Origin: Rhizobium sp. SEMIA4064 | GTDB lineage: Bacteria > Pseudomonadota > Alphaproteobacteria > Rhizobiales > Rhizobiaceae | Length of the DNA stretch: 64,000 nt | Reading direction: 5' to 3' | Assembly (NCBI RefSeq): GCF_003025035.1 | Contig: NZ_PYJN01000013.1 | Coordinates: 124,001-188,000 of the forward strand | Shown here: positions 9,798 through 18,662 of the stretch, piece by piece | Layout of the letters: every line of letters starts with the position of its first letter | Numbering within the stretch: the first letter of the stretch is position 1 | Notes under the pieces: model-generated | The model's input: only the letters and a program-made list of their open reading frames with translations | Told to the model about the DNA's origin: nothing | The model's database searches: none | Position numbers and translations under genes: made by a program

Positions 9798-10104
9798 ATT
9801 TTAGCAACGCAAAATGGTACTTCTTCCGTTACGGCAGGCCAAAGCAAGTTTCATGCCGGACGACACGAATTGGCCATATTGCTATGACAGCGGAAACGAA
9901 CGGCAAACGGCGCTTTTCAAGTCTTGATCTTCATGCCTTAGCGCTTTGGGCTCGCAATATTGTGATGGTCCGGAGCGAATTTTTAGTGGTGCGTTAAGGG
10001 CAACGGATCGACACAGAGCTGCGTTACTTGGCGCGAGCTGCAGTAATTTACTGCTTTCTCTCTTGGCTGCGGATGAATTTGGTCGCAGCGTCGAACGGTG
10101 GGAT

Positions 10105-11415
10105 ATGTCGAAGAAAACCGGAATTGAACCCTTCTCGCGCCGCTCCTTCCTGCGGTCTGCGGCAACTTTTGGCGTGGCCGCTTTGGCAGCCCCGGCCTTT
10201 GCACAGGACCAGACGCCTCTTGATGCGCTGATCAACAATCGCGCTCGCGGCAACTGGGACGATCAGTTCGATGCGAAGGCCGCCGCGCGTACCGCCGCTG
10301 CGGTTGTTTCCAACACGCCGATCCTTGGGCCTAATTCCGTACCGAACATCCAGCAGGCGATCGCCCAGTATCAGAGCATCGCTGCCAATGGCGGCTGGCC
10401 GCAGATCAATCCCGGTGAGCAACAGCTCCAGCTTGGCGTCACCGATCCTTCCGTGCAGGCGCTTCGCCAGCGTTTGATGGTCACCGGCGACCTGCCGAAG
10501 GAAGCCGGCATGTCCTCGGCATTCGATTCCTACGTCGACGGCGCCGTCAAGCGCTTTCAGGCCCGCCACGGCCTGCCGCCGGATGGCGTTATCGGCGAAT
10601 TCACGCTGAAGGCAATGAATATCCCCGCCGAAGTCCGCCTGCAGCAATTGAACACCAATCTCGTTCGCCTGCAGACGTTCCCGGCCGATCTCGGCCGCCG
10701 TCACGTCATGGTCAATGTTCCGGCGACCTATATCGAAGCCGTTGAGGACGGTCAGGTGGCGCTGCGTCACGAGGCGATTGTCGGCCGCATCTCACGCCCG
10801 ACTCACCTTATCAATTCGAAGATCTACGAGGTCATTCTCAACCCGTACTGGACGGCGCCGCGCTCGATCATCGTCAAGGACATCGTGCCGCTGATGCGCA
10901 AGGATCCGACCTACCTGACGAAGAACAATATCCGCCTGCTCGACGGCAAGGGCCAGGAAGTTGCGCCTGAGACGATCGACTGGAATTCGGACAGGGCGCC
11001 GGATTTGATGTTCCGCCAGGACCCGGGCAAGAACAACGCCATGGCGTCCACGAAGATCAACTTCCACAACCCCAACAACGAATATATGCACGACACCCCC
11101 GAACAGGGCCTGTTCAACAAGCTGATGCGCTTCGACAGCTCGGGCTGCGTGCGCGTGCAGAACGTGCGCGATCTGACGAACTGGCTGCTTGCCGAAACGC
11201 CGGGCTGGCCGCGCCAGCACATCGAGCAGGTGATTTCCACGCGCGTCAACACGCCGATCACATTGGCGACGGAAGTTCCGGTCTATTTCGTCTATATCTC
11301 CGCATGGGGCGCCGGCAACGGCATCGTTCAGTTCCGCGACGATATCTATCAGCTCGACGGCAATTCCCAGCTCGCGCTCGATACGACGCAGGGCATGGAG
11401 CAGCCGGTTCAATAA
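10105..11415 (+). CDS. ldtP: Tat-exported L,D-transpeptidase LdtP (YkuD domain)
   Basis: Forms 3-3 cross-links in peptidoglycan, or attaches proteins to it, in the periplasm. The chosen start (MSKKTGIEPF) places a twin-arginine signal SRRSFLR at residues 11-17, then a hydrophobic stretch ending in APAFAQ. A peptidoglycan-binding repeat is seen in the middle (FQARHGLPPDGVIGEFT, about 153-169). The YkuD catalytic region has His329 (YMHDTPEQ) and the nucleophile Cys348 in DSSGCVRVQN, a YcbB-type arrangement. An upstream extension of 53 codons lacks a signal peptide and is rejected. The gene is 436 codons long and lies behind its regulator ldtR. Confidence 0.93.
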   Translation: MSKKTGIEPFSRRSFLRSAATFGVAALAAPAFAQDQTPLDALINNRARGNWDDQFDAKAAARTAAAVVSNTPILGPNSVPNIQQAIAQYQSIAANGGWPQINPGEQQLQLGVTDPSVQALRQRLMVTGDLPKEAGMSSAFDSYVDGAVKRFQARHGLPPDGVIGEFTLKAMNIPAEVRLQQLNTNLVRLQTFPADLGRRHVMVNVPATYIEAVEDGQVALRHEAIVGRISRPTHLINSKIYEVILNPYWTAPRSIIVKDIVPLMRKDPTYLTKNNIRLLDGKGQEVAPETIDWNSDRAPDLMFRQDPGKNNAMASTKINFHNPNNEYMHDTPEQGLFNKLMRFDSSGCVRVQNVRDLTNWLLAETPGWPRQHIEQVISTRVNTPITLATEVPVYFVYISAWGAGNGIVQFRDDIYQLDGNSQLALDTTQGMEQPVQ

Positions 11416-11443
11416 CCCGGCGCCACAGCGACGATAGCCATAG

Positions 11444-11475
11444 AAAGCCGCGTCCTCTGATGCGGCTTTTTTCTT
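11444..11475 (+). terminator. Rho-independent terminator after ldtP
   Basis: AAGCCGC / GCGGCTT stem with a 10-base loop and six or more T. It lies about 30 bases after the ldtP stop. Confidence 0.85.
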
Positions 11476-11591
11476 TGCTGGGGTCCTCATCGTAGAATGC
11501 CCAGCAAATGTCGCTGATTGTATTGCTCTTGTGCGACCCTGACGCTAATACCGTCTCCATTGCCGTTCCGGCCCGTTCAGGAGCTCCTACG

Positions 11592-12890
11592 ATGACCAAT
11601 GCTTCAACCGAACTTTTCTTCAATCGCTCGCTCGCAGATACCGATGCGGAAATCTTTGGCGCGATCGGCAAGGAATTAGGTCGTCAGCGGCATGAGATCG
11701 AACTGATTGCCTCGGAAAACATCGTTTCCCGCGCCGTATTGGAAGCGCAGGGCTCGATCATGACGAACAAATATGCTGAGGGATATCCGGGCAAGCGCTA
11801 CTATGGCGGCTGCCAGTTCGTCGATATCGCCGAAGAACTCGCCATCGAGCGCGCCAAGAAGCTGTTCGGCGTTAATTTCGCCAACGTCCAGCCGAATTCC
11901 GGTTCGCAGATGAACCAGGCGGTCTTCCTGGCACTGCTGCAGCCGGGCGACACCTTCATGGGCCTCGACCTCAACTCGGGTGGTCACCTGACGCACGGCT
12001 CGCCGGTCAACATGTCCGGCAAGTGGTTCAACGTCGTTTCCTACGGCGTGCGCGAAGGCGACAACCTGCTCGACATGGACGAAGTGCAGCGCAAGGCCGA
12101 GCAGCACAAGCCGAAGCTGATCATCGCCGGCGGCACCGCCTATTCCCGCATCTGGGATTGGAAGCGCTTCCGCGAGATTGCCGACAGCGTCGGTGCTTAC
12201 CTGATGGTGGACATGGCTCACATCGCTGGCCTCGTTGCCGGCGGCCAGCATCCGTCGCCGTTCCCGCATTGCCATGTTGCCACGACCACGACCCACAAGT
12301 CGCTGCGCGGCCCGCGCGGCGGCATGATCCTCACCAATGACGAGGATCTGGCGAAAAAGCTCAATTCCGCAGTCTTCCCGGGCCTGCAGGGCGGCCCGCT
12401 GATGCATGTCATCGCTGCAAAGGCCGTGGCATTCGGCGAAGCACTGAAGCCGGAGTTCAAGGACTACGCGGCGCAGATCGTCAAGAACGCCAAGGCGCTC
12501 GCCGAAACCCTGATCGCGGGTGGCGTCGACGTCGTCTCCGGCGGCACGGACAACCACCTGATGCTGGTCGACCTGCGCAAGAAGAACGCGACCGGCAAGC
12601 GCGCCGAAGCAGCTCTCGGTCGCGCCTATGTGACCTGCAACAAGAACGGCATCCCCTTCGATCCGGAAAAGCCTTTCGTCACCTCCGGCGTCCGTCTCGG
12701 CACCCCGGCCGGCACGACGCGCGGCTTTAAGGAAGCCGAATTCCGCGAGATCGGCAATCTGATCATCGAAGTGCTTGACGGTCTGAAGGTCGCCAATTCC
12801 GACGAAGGCAATGCCGCCGTCGAGGCTGCAGTGCGCGAAAAGGTGGTCAACCTCACTGGCCGCTTCCCCATGTATGGTTACATGGGCTAA
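11592..12890 (+). CDS. glyA: Serine hydroxymethyltransferase
   Basis: Interconverts serine and glycine with tetrahydrofolate, the main source of one-carbon units. The 432 residues are colinear with bacterial GlyA. The PLP-binding lysine is Lys236 in [14 protein letters not shown], and the N-terminal ELIASEN segment (37-43) and the [13 protein letters not shown] substrate loop (61-73) are intact. The start at 11592 has AGGAG eight bases upstream; the 28-codon extension upstream is not conserved-looking. Only 9 bp separate it from nrdR, so it probably heads the glyA-nrdR-ribD-ribE unit. Confidence 0.97.
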   Translation: MTNASTELFFNRSLADTDAEIFGAIGKELGRQRHEIELIASENIVSRAVLEAQGSIMTNKYAEGYPGKRYYGGCQFVDIAEELAIERAKKLFGVNFANVQPNSGSQMNQAVFLALLQPGDTFMGLDLNSGGHLTHGSPVNMSGKWFNVVSYGVREGDNLLDMDEVQRKAEQHKPKLIIAGGTAYSRIWDWKRFREIADSVGAYLMVDMAHIAGLVAGGQHPSPFPHCHVATTTTHKSLRGPRGGMILTNDEDLAKKLNSAVFPGLQGGPLMHVIAAKAVAFGEALKPEFKDYAAQIVKNAKALAETLIAGGVDVVSGGTDNHLMLVDLRKKNATGKRAEAALGRAYVTCNKNGIPFDPEKPFVTSGVRLGTPAGTTRGFKEAEFREIGNLIIEVLDGLKVANSDEGNAAVEAAVREKVVNLTGRFPMYGYMG

Positions 12891-12899
12891 GGAGAGCGC

Positions 12900-13376
12900 A
12901 TGCGCTGCCCTTATTGCGGTTCGGAAGATACCCAGGTCAAGGATTCACGCCCGGCGGAGGACAACACGTCCATCCGCCGTCGGCGTATTTGTCCGGATTG
13001 CGGCGGCCGCTTCACGACCTTCGAGCGCGTGCAACTGCGCGAGCTGATGGTCATCAAGAAGACCGGCCGCAAAGTGCCGTTCGACCGGGACAAGTTGGTG
13101 CGCTCCTTCGAGATCGCGCTGCGCAAACGCCCCGTCGACCGTGATCGCATCGAACGTGCCGTCTCCGGCATCGTCCGCCGCCTGGAAAGCTCCGGCGAGA
13201 CGGAAATCAGCTCGGAACAGATCGGCCTGCAGGTGCTCGAAGCCTTGAAGAGCCTCGATGATGTCGCCTTCGTGCGCTATGCTTCCGTCTATCGCGATTT
13301 CTCGCATGCGGAGGATTTCGAGCAGGTGATTACCGAGATCAACGCCAAGATCGCCCGCGATCCGCTGGACCCCTGA
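12900..13376 (+). CDS. nrdR: Transcriptional repressor NrdR
   Basis: Represses ribonucleotide reductase genes in response to (d)ATP. The 158 residues comprise an N-terminal zinc ribbon with Cys3, Cys6, Cys31 and Cys34 (CPYC...CPDC), followed by an ATP-cone domain (about 49-139, starting [15 protein letters not shown]). The start is nine bases after glyA with AAGGAGAG overlapping the glyA stop. ribD begins two bases after its TGA, so the genes are co-translated. Confidence 0.97.
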   Translation: MRCPYCGSEDTQVKDSRPAEDNTSIRRRRICPDCGGRFTTFERVQLRELMVIKKTGRKVPFDRDKLVRSFEIALRKRPVDRDRIERAVSGIVRRLESSGETEISSEQIGLQVLEALKSLDDVAFVRYASVYRDFSHAEDFEQVITEINAKIARDPLDP

Positions 13377-13378
13377 CC

Positions 13379-14488
13379 ATGGCGCTCCGGCCTGAAGACG
13401 AGCGTTTCATGGCCGCGGCGATCCGTCTGTCGCGCACGCATCTGGGGCTTACCTCAACCAACCCATCCGTCGGGTGCCTGATCGTCAAGGATGGTGCCGT
13501 CATCGGCCGCGCCGTGACCGCGCTTAGCGGCAGGCCGCATGCCGAGCCGCAGGCTTTGGCCGAGGCCGGCGAGGCGGCGAGGGGAGCCACGGCTTACGTC
13601 ACGCTCGAACCCTGTTCCCACCACGGCAAGACGCCGCCCTGCGCCGAGGCGCTTATCGCCTACGGCGTCGCCCGCGTCGTCATCAGCGTCACCGATCCCG
13701 ATCAACGCGTTTCCGGCCGCGGCATCGCGCTGCTGCGAGATGCGGGGATCGAGGTTGATGCCGGTATTCTCGAGGAGGAAGGCAAGCGCGCGCTTGCCGG
13801 CTACCTCACGCGTCAGACGAGAAACCGGCCGTATGTGACTCTCAAGCTTGCTGTTTCGGCAGATGGGATGATTGGCAAGACAGGCGAAGGACAGGTGCGC
13901 ATCACCGGCGATATCGCCCGCGCTCAGGTACAGGTGCTCAGAGCCGAAAGTGACGCCATTCTCGTCGGCATCGGCACGGCGATGGCAGACGATCCGGAAT
14001 TGACCTGTCGTCTCCCGGGGCTGGAAAGCCGTAGCCCATTGCGCATCGTCATCGACGACCAGCTTCAGCTTCCGCTCGGCAGCAAGCTTGTAAAGACGGC
14101 GTCTCAGTATGGTCTCATGGTCGTCGCCGGTGATCCGCCGCCCTTTGATGAGAATACCGACAAGGCCTTCCTGGGCCGCCGCGCCGCGCTGGATGCCGCA
14201 GGCGCCGAAGTGCTGCAATCCAATTCCGGCGAACCGGGGGAACTGCTTGAAGCGCTGGGAACGCGCGGCATCTCCTCTCTGCTGGTCGAGGGCGGCGCAA
14301 GGACGGCGCAGCGCTTTCTTGCCGCCGATCTCGTCGACCGCATCCTTCTGTACCAGGGGCCGGCGACGATCGGCGAGGGCGGTATTGAATCGCCGATCAC
14401 GAAGACCAATATCCCACCCAGTTTCAGGCATATCCGCGCGAGCCAGTTTGGCGATGATCGCTGCGACGAATTTGAAAGAGGTTTTTGA
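13379..14488 (+). CDS. ribD: Bifunctional riboflavin deaminase/reductase RibD
   Basis: Carries out deamination and then side-chain reduction of the pyrimidine intermediate in riboflavin synthesis. The N-terminal cytidine-deaminase-type domain has the zinc site His54/Glu56 (PHAEPQAL) and Cys79/Cys88 (PCSHHGKTPPC). The C-terminal reductase domain runs from about 148 (RPYVTLKLAVSADG) and has the NADPH-binding LVEGGAR motif near 300. The length, 369 residues, is normal. Its TGA shares the A with the ATG of ribE (TGATG). Confidence 0.95.
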   Translation: MALRPEDERFMAAAIRLSRTHLGLTSTNPSVGCLIVKDGAVIGRAVTALSGRPHAEPQALAEAGEAARGATAYVTLEPCSHHGKTPPCAEALIAYGVARVVISVTDPDQRVSGRGIALLRDAGIEVDAGILEEEGKRALAGYLTRQTRNRPYVTLKLAVSADGMIGKTGEGQVRITGDIARAQVQVLRAESDAILVGIGTAMADDPELTCRLPGLESRSPLRIVIDDQLQLPLGSKLVKTASQYGLMVVAGDPPPFDENTDKAFLGRRAALDAAGAEVLQSNSGEPGELLEALGTRGISSLLVEGGARTAQRFLAADLVDRILLYQGPATIGEGGIESPITKTNIPPSFRHIRASQFGDDRCDEFERGF

Positions 14489-15108
14489 TGTTTACCGGAA
14501 TTGTCACCGATATCGGCAAGGTCGAATCCGTTTCCCCTCTCAAAGAAGGCATCAAGCTGCGCGTCGCCACCAATTACGATCCGGCAACGATCGATATGGG
14601 TGCCTCGATCTCCCATTCCGGAATCTGCTTGACGGTGACCGGCCTGCCCGAAGCCGGCAGCAACGGCCGCTGGTTCGAAGTGGAGGCCTGGGAAGAAGCC
14701 TTGCGGCTGACCACCATCGGCACCTGGGAGGCCGGCAGCAGTATCAATCTAGAGCGCTCGCTGAAGATCGGCGATGAACTCGGCGGCCACATCGTCTCCG
14801 GCCATGTCGACGGCAAGGCGGAGATCCTGTCTGTGACGACGGAAGGCGACGCCACCCGCTTTCGCCTGCGTGCTCCCTCCCATCTCGCCAAATTCGTCGC
14901 TCCCAAGGGCTCGATCGCGCTCGACGGCACGTCACTGACGGTCAACGCCGTCGACGGCACCGATTTCGACGTACTCCTGATCCGCCACACGCTGGAGGTC
15001 ACGACCTGGGGCGAACGCAAGGCCGGCGACTTCGTCAATTTCGAAGTCGACACCATGGCCCGCTACGCCGCCCGGCTGGCGGAATTCCCGGTCGCGCGCG
15101 AAAGCTGA
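14488..15108 (+). CDS. ribE: Riboflavin synthase alpha subunit
   Basis: Dismutates two 6,7-dimethyl-8-ribityllumazine molecules to riboflavin. The 206 residues form two lumazine-binding repeats: the first begins MFTGIVTDIGKVESV and the second has GGHIVSGHVDGKAEI near residue 97. The ATG at 14488 overlaps the ribD stop by one base; a TTG one codon upstream is not needed. A strong terminator follows, so ribH, which makes its substrate, is transcribed separately in this genome. Confidence 0.95.
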   Translation: MFTGIVTDIGKVESVSPLKEGIKLRVATNYDPATIDMGASISHSGICLTVTGLPEAGSNGRWFEVEAWEEALRLTTIGTWEAGSSINLERSLKIGDELGGHIVSGHVDGKAEILSVTTEGDATRFRLRAPSHLAKFVAPKGSIALDGTSLTVNAVDGTDFDVLLIRHTLEVTTWGERKAGDFVNFEVDTMARYAARLAEFPVARES

Positions 15109-15139
15109 TCCAAGACGCCCTCAATCGCGCGCATTATCC

Positions 15140-15168
15140 GCCGCCATCAGTTCGATGGCGGCTTTTTT
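15140..15168 (+). terminator. Rho-independent terminator after ribE
   Basis: GCCGCCATC / GATGGCGGC stem, 5-base loop, followed by six T. It ends the glyA-nrdR-ribD-ribE unit. Confidence 0.92.
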
Positions 15169-15358
15169 GTCGGAGTTATCCTGCAAAGCTACTGACTACC
15201 ACGCAAGACTACGAGCGGCTGGATTGCGCTCTGAACTGTCATTGCGGCAATGGCAAAATTCCCTATTCTGCGGTCGCCAATACAGGATGCAAAATCGCTT
15301 GATCAGCAATAGTCGCGAGTTGCTTTAAGACGACCTATGAATTTCCAAGGGAATAGAG

Positions 15359-16213
15359 ATGAGCAGCTTTCAAATGGGCGAAGGTTCCGGGCATTTTGTG
15401 TTCTCCGATCAAGCCGCAGGCTCGCGACGCTCAATGAGGATCTTCTATTTCCGGCCAAAGACATCGGTTCCAAATCCCCGCTTTGTCATTGCCCTTCATG
15501 GGCTTGATCGCGCGGCATCGGACTTTAGGGATGTGCTGGCAAAGCAAGCGGATCAGCATGGGATGATCGTCTTGGTGCCGGAATTTGACAGCGATGCGTT
15601 CCCCGACTTCTATGCCTACAACTACGGCAATGTCAGGCTCGCGCCGCCACGCAAAATCGTCTTGGCACGGGAGCACTGGACGTTCGGCATTATCGATCGG
15701 TTATTCCAATATGTTCGAAGCGGATTGAACTCCAGCCGCAGCACATTTGGAATGTTCGGCAATTCCGCGGGCTCGCAGTTCGTATTGCGATATCTCGCTC
15801 TCAACCAAGCCACCGCAGTCGATCAAGCAATCGCTTCCAACTGCGGCATCTACATGTTGCCGGACCTGAAGCGCGATTACCCCAGTGGCATGGGTGGCCT
15901 TGATCTGGATGAAAGCTTTCTGAGACGATATTTCGGACGGCGGCTGACGATCTTGCTCGGCGAAGCGGACGCGGACAGCACCGCATTCGATCTTCCCCGC
16001 ACTGAAGAGGCTATGGCGCAAGGCCCTCATCGCCTTGCTCGCGGATTGTGGCACTACGAGCTCTGCAAACAAATCTCCAGCGAGCTCGATCAGGCCCTTG
16101 CCTGGAAGCTGGAAATCGTTCCGGGGGCGGGACACGTCGATCAGAAAATCTTCGACCGTGCCGTCGATATCCTTGCAGATACCGACCTTTCCGCCATTAC
16201 CGCTCGAACATGA
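15359..16213 (+). CDS. Alpha/beta-hydrolase family protein, 284 aa
   Basis: Probable serine hydrolase. The oxyanion segment is VIALHGLDR (about 43-51), the nucleophile elbow is GNSAGSQ (Ser near 136), an acidic turn LGEADADS follows (about 201), and the late histidine is in PGAGHVDQ (about 260). The fold resembles the poly-hydroxybutyrate-depolymerase/esterase group, but the substrate is unknown. No signal peptide is seen. AAGGGAAT upstream supports the start. Codon use looks less G+C-rich at third positions than in neighbouring core genes. It lies in an accessory patch between ribE and ribH, and its last 17 bases overlap the oppositely oriented GNAT gene. Confidence 0.8.
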   Translation: MSSFQMGEGSGHFVFSDQAAGSRRSMRIFYFRPKTSVPNPRFVIALHGLDRAASDFRDVLAKQADQHGMIVLVPEFDSDAFPDFYAYNYGNVRLAPPRKIVLAREHWTFGIIDRLFQYVRSGLNSSRSTFGMFGNSAGSQFVLRYLALNQATAVDQAIASNCGIYMLPDLKRDYPSGMGGLDLDESFLRRYFGRRLTILLGEADADSTAFDLPRTEEAMAQGPHRLARGLWHYELCKQISSELDQALAWKLEIVPGAGHVDQKIFDRAVDILADTDLSAITART

Positions 16214-16766
16214 CGTTGGGCTTGTCCTTGTAGAACACTTCGCCGATCCGGCGGAAGCCGACCTTTTCGGCGACGCGCTGTGATGGCGCGTTTTCCGGGT
16301 CGATGATGCAGGTCATGCGTCGGCCTGGGAATGTCTCTTCGGCCCAGGCGATTGCCGCGCTGACGGCTTCCGTCGCATAGCCTTTGCCCTGCAGCGCCGG
16401 TGTGATCCCCCAACCAGCTTCCAAAGTGCCTTCCGTAGTGGTCGGGTACATGTCGCGATGCAGGTCGAGGAAGCCGACTTCACCGATGAAGCGGCCGCTA
16501 TGACGCTCTTCGACAGCAAAGAAACCGAAACCCAGATGATGCCACATGCCGGCATAACGCAACATTCGCGACCAGGCCTGTTCGCGCGTCGAGGTCTCGC
16601 CGCCGATATAACGGACAAGGTCCTCCTGCGACCAGAAGGCGGTATATTCTTCGAAATCCTCCAATCGATGAGAGCGGAGGATGAGGCGTTCGGTCATCAA
16701 TGTCGGAATTATGGTCATGGCGGGAGCGGCTTCCTTCTTGTCTGCCATTTCTGCATTCATGCGCAT
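16197..16766 (-). CDS. GNAT-family N-acetyltransferase, 189 aa
   Basis: RimJ/RimL-like acetyltransferase. The N-terminal LMTERLILRSHRLEDFEEY start of the domain, the acetyl-CoA loop ALQGKGYATEAV and the C-terminal NAPSQRVAEKVGF motif are all visible. The substrate is unknown; close relatives acetylate ribosomal proteins or small amines. I chose the start at 16766 because GGGAG lies nine bases upstream inside the end of the cupin gene; later ATGs at 16760, 16748 and 16718 are possible. It is just downstream of the cupin gene (4 bp gap), hence the same transcript. Confidence 0.85.
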   Translation of the reverse strand: MRMNAEMADKKEAAPAMTIIPTLMTERLILRSHRLEDFEEYTAFWSQEDLVRYIGGETSTREQAWSRMLRYAGMWHHLGFGFFAVEERHSGRFIGEVGFLDLHRDMYPTTTEGTLEAGWGITPALQGKGYATEAVSAAIAWAEETFPGRRMTCIIDPENAPSQRVAEKVGFRRIGEVFYKDKPNVMFER

Positions 16767-16770
16767 CCGT

Positions 16771-17274
16771 TTATGCTCCCGGTTCACCGTCCCAATAATC
16801 CACCGCACCGCCTTCGCGTCCGATGAAGCTGAAGCGCCGCGGCGCCTCGCCGGCCCGATTGGTTTTCGCCATGAACTTGCCGGAGTCCGGATATTCGACG
16901 ATCTCTGTTGGGGCCTTGGTCGAGATGACGAGATAGATCAGCACGCCCGGGCCGATATTGATGAGCTGATGGGCGGTGTCATGCCCACCGGCGGGTGCCC
17001 CCAATACATCGCCCTTCGCGACCAGGATACGCTCGCTCCCAATGCGATATTCGCCTTCGCCGTCGAGGATGACGAAGAGCTCTTCTTCGACGTGATGATT
17101 GTGAAATGGACAGCCGGATTTGCCAGGCGGCACTTCATTGTAGCTGATGCCGAGATCCTTCAGCCCGAGCAGAGCCCCGAAGGAGACATCACTGCCCGCA
17201 AAAAAATCTCCCTGCTGCCAATGATCGAGCTGTAGCTCGCCAAGGTTGACAGCGTGTCTTGTTTTCTCTGCCAT
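16771..17274 (-). CDS. Cupin-domain protein, 167 aa
   Basis: Single-domain cupin. Motif 1 is CPFHNHHVEEELFVILDGEGE (metal ligands His/His/Glu), followed by motif 2, which ends in GDVLGAPAGGHDTAHQLIN. It could bind a metal and act as a sugar isomerase, dioxygenase or ligand sensor; nothing decides among these. The start at 17274 is supported by AGGGAGAAA upstream; a 26-codon extension is rejected. It forms a two-gene unit with the GNAT gene in the patch that separates ribE from ribH. Confidence 0.85.
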   Translation of the reverse strand: MAEKTRHAVNLGELQLDHWQQGDFFAGSDVSFGALLGLKDLGISYNEVPPGKSGCPFHNHHVEEELFVILDGEGEYRIGSERILVAKGDVLGAPAGGHDTAHQLINIGPGVLIYLVISTKAPTEIVEYPDSGKFMAKTNRAGEAPRRFSFIGREGGAVDYWDGEPGA

Positions 17275-17472
17275 CGGGTTTCTCCCTGCCAGGACCAAAT
17301 TATTAGCGAAGCGAGTGAGCTGGCGGAAGATACAATTTCTGGCACAGATCAATGTTCCTCAAATCGGAGTTAGAATCAGCGCAGGCATCCGAAAAACACT
17401 TGCCAAGTGCGGCCCGCCGTGGTTTGACCCGGCCTAACAAGGTGCCGCGCCCTCTCAAATCGCAGGTGATGT

Positions 17473-17928
17473 ATGACCAGCTCTTCCAATGCTCATATCC
17501 TTATCGTCGAAGCTCGCTTCTATGACGATATGGCCGATGCTCTGCTCGACGGCGCCAAGACCGCTCTCGACGAGGCGGGCGCGAGCTATGACATCGTCAC
17601 CGTGCCCGGCGCCCTGGAGATTCCTGCTGCGATTGCCATGGCGCTCGATGGCGGCGACAATGGTAACGTTGTTTATGACGGCTATGTCGCTCTCGGAATG
17701 GTTATCCGCGGCGAGACCTATCATTTCGATATCGTCGCCAATGAATCCTCGCGTGCGCTGATGGATCTGGCTGTCAGCGAATCCCTCGCGATCGGCAATG
17801 GTATCCTCACCGTCGAGAATGACGAGCAGGCTTGGGCGCGTGCGCGCCGTTCGGACAAGGACAAGGGCGGCTTCGCTGCCCGTGCGGCGCTGACCATGAT
17901 CGCGCTGAAAGAGAAGTTGGGTGCATAA
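17473..17928 (+). CDS. ribH: 6,7-dimethyl-8-ribityllumazine synthase
   Basis: Condenses the RibD-pathway product with dihydroxybutanone phosphate to make lumazine, the substrate of RibE. The 151 residues contain the family landmarks: the VPGALEIP substrate loop (about 41-48), [14 protein letters not shown] with its catalytic histidine (about 76-89) and a C-terminal amphipathic helix. Three bases separate its TAA from the nusB ATG. No FMN riboswitch is seen upstream. Confidence 0.96.
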   Translation: MTSSSNAHILIVEARFYDDMADALLDGAKTALDEAGASYDIVTVPGALEIPAAIAMALDGGDNGNVVYDGYVALGMVIRGETYHFDIVANESSRALMDLAVSESLAIGNGILTVENDEQAWARARRSDKDKGGFAARAALTMIALKEKLGA

Positions 17929-17931
17929 TAC

Positions 17932-18414
17932 ATGAGCAATCAGGATAACGAGCGACCGGCAAAGACCGCGAACCAGCGGGGCGCAGCACGCCTTGCCGCC
18001 GTTCAGGCGCTCTATCAGATGGATATCGGCGGTACTGGCGTGTTGGAGGTGGTGGCCGAATATGAGGCGCACCGTCTCGGACAGGAGCTGGACGGCGAGA
18101 CCTATCTGAAGGCCGACGCATCCTGGTTCCGCTCCATCGTCTCCGGCGTCGTGCGCGAGCAGACCCGGCTCGATCCGCTGATCGGCTCCGCCCTGCAGGA
18201 TGATTGGGCATTGTCGCGCCTCGACAGCACCGTGCGCGCCATCCTGCGTGCCGGCACTTTCGAGCTTCTCGACCGAAAGGACGTGCCGGTCCCGGTCATC
18301 GTCACCGAATATGTCGAGATCGCTCACGCCTTTTTTGAAGAGGATGAGCCGAAGCTCGTCAATGCCGTGCTCGATCGAATCGCCAAGCAGGTCCGCGGCG
18401 AAGCCAAGAAATAA
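17932..18414 (+). CDS. nusB: Transcription antitermination protein NusB
   Basis: Binds boxA RNA with S10 (NusE) during rRNA transcription antitermination. The 160 residues begin with an Asn/Gln-rich tail, then [16 protein letters not shown], and end with the [16 protein letters not shown] helix typical of NusB. It is longer than the E. coli protein (139) through insertions in the first half, as in other alphaproteobacteria. It is co-transcribed with ribH, a common arrangement. Confidence 0.95.
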   Translation: MSNQDNERPAKTANQRGAARLAAVQALYQMDIGGTGVLEVVAEYEAHRLGQELDGETYLKADASWFRSIVSGVVREQTRLDPLIGSALQDDWALSRLDSTVRAILRAGTFELLDRKDVPVPVIVTEYVEIAHAFFEEDEPKLVNAVLDRIAKQVRGEAKK

Positions 18415-18426
18415 GGTCCGATGACA

Positions 18427-18458
18427 GGCCGGTTCTTGATCCCGGCCATTTTCGTTTC
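18427..18458 (+). terminator. Probable terminator after nusB
   Basis: GGCCGG / CCGGCC stem with a 9-base loop, followed by ATTTTCGTTT. The T tract is interrupted, so the strength is uncertain. Confidence 0.55.
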
Positions 18459-18578
18459 CTTCGCTCGCGCCTCATTTCACCAAGCGACATTCTTTTGAAC
18501 CTCCTTCGGGTGTTTTACCCGCGGGCGGTCTTGACGCGACGTTTTCCCAAACGCAATCTCGCCTTGCACATTTGCCGA

Positions 18579-18646
18579 CCCCCTTTGGAGGAGGGGGCGG
18601 CCGTTGTCGCGGGCGGCCGGAGGGGGAGTGAACCGCCGGCTTTTTT
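18579..18646 (+). promoter_or_regulatory. Structured leader of hppA with a terminator-like hairpin
   Basis: Two hairpins precede hppA: CCCCCT / AGGGGG (18579-18597) and GCCGG / CCGGC (18616-18640), the second followed immediately by six T (18641-18646). The hppA ribosome-binding site GGAGGG begins at the very next base. An alternative stem GGCGG / CCGCC (18612-18637) is mutually exclusive with the second. This could attenuate hppA transcription or hide its ribosome-binding site. Confidence 0.4.
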
Positions 18647-18662
18647 GGAGGGAAAAAGCGAA

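Noticed and set aside
17353..17472. FMN riboswitch upstream of ribH
   Set aside because: Only 120 bases of leader are available and I find none of the conserved FMN-element blocks.
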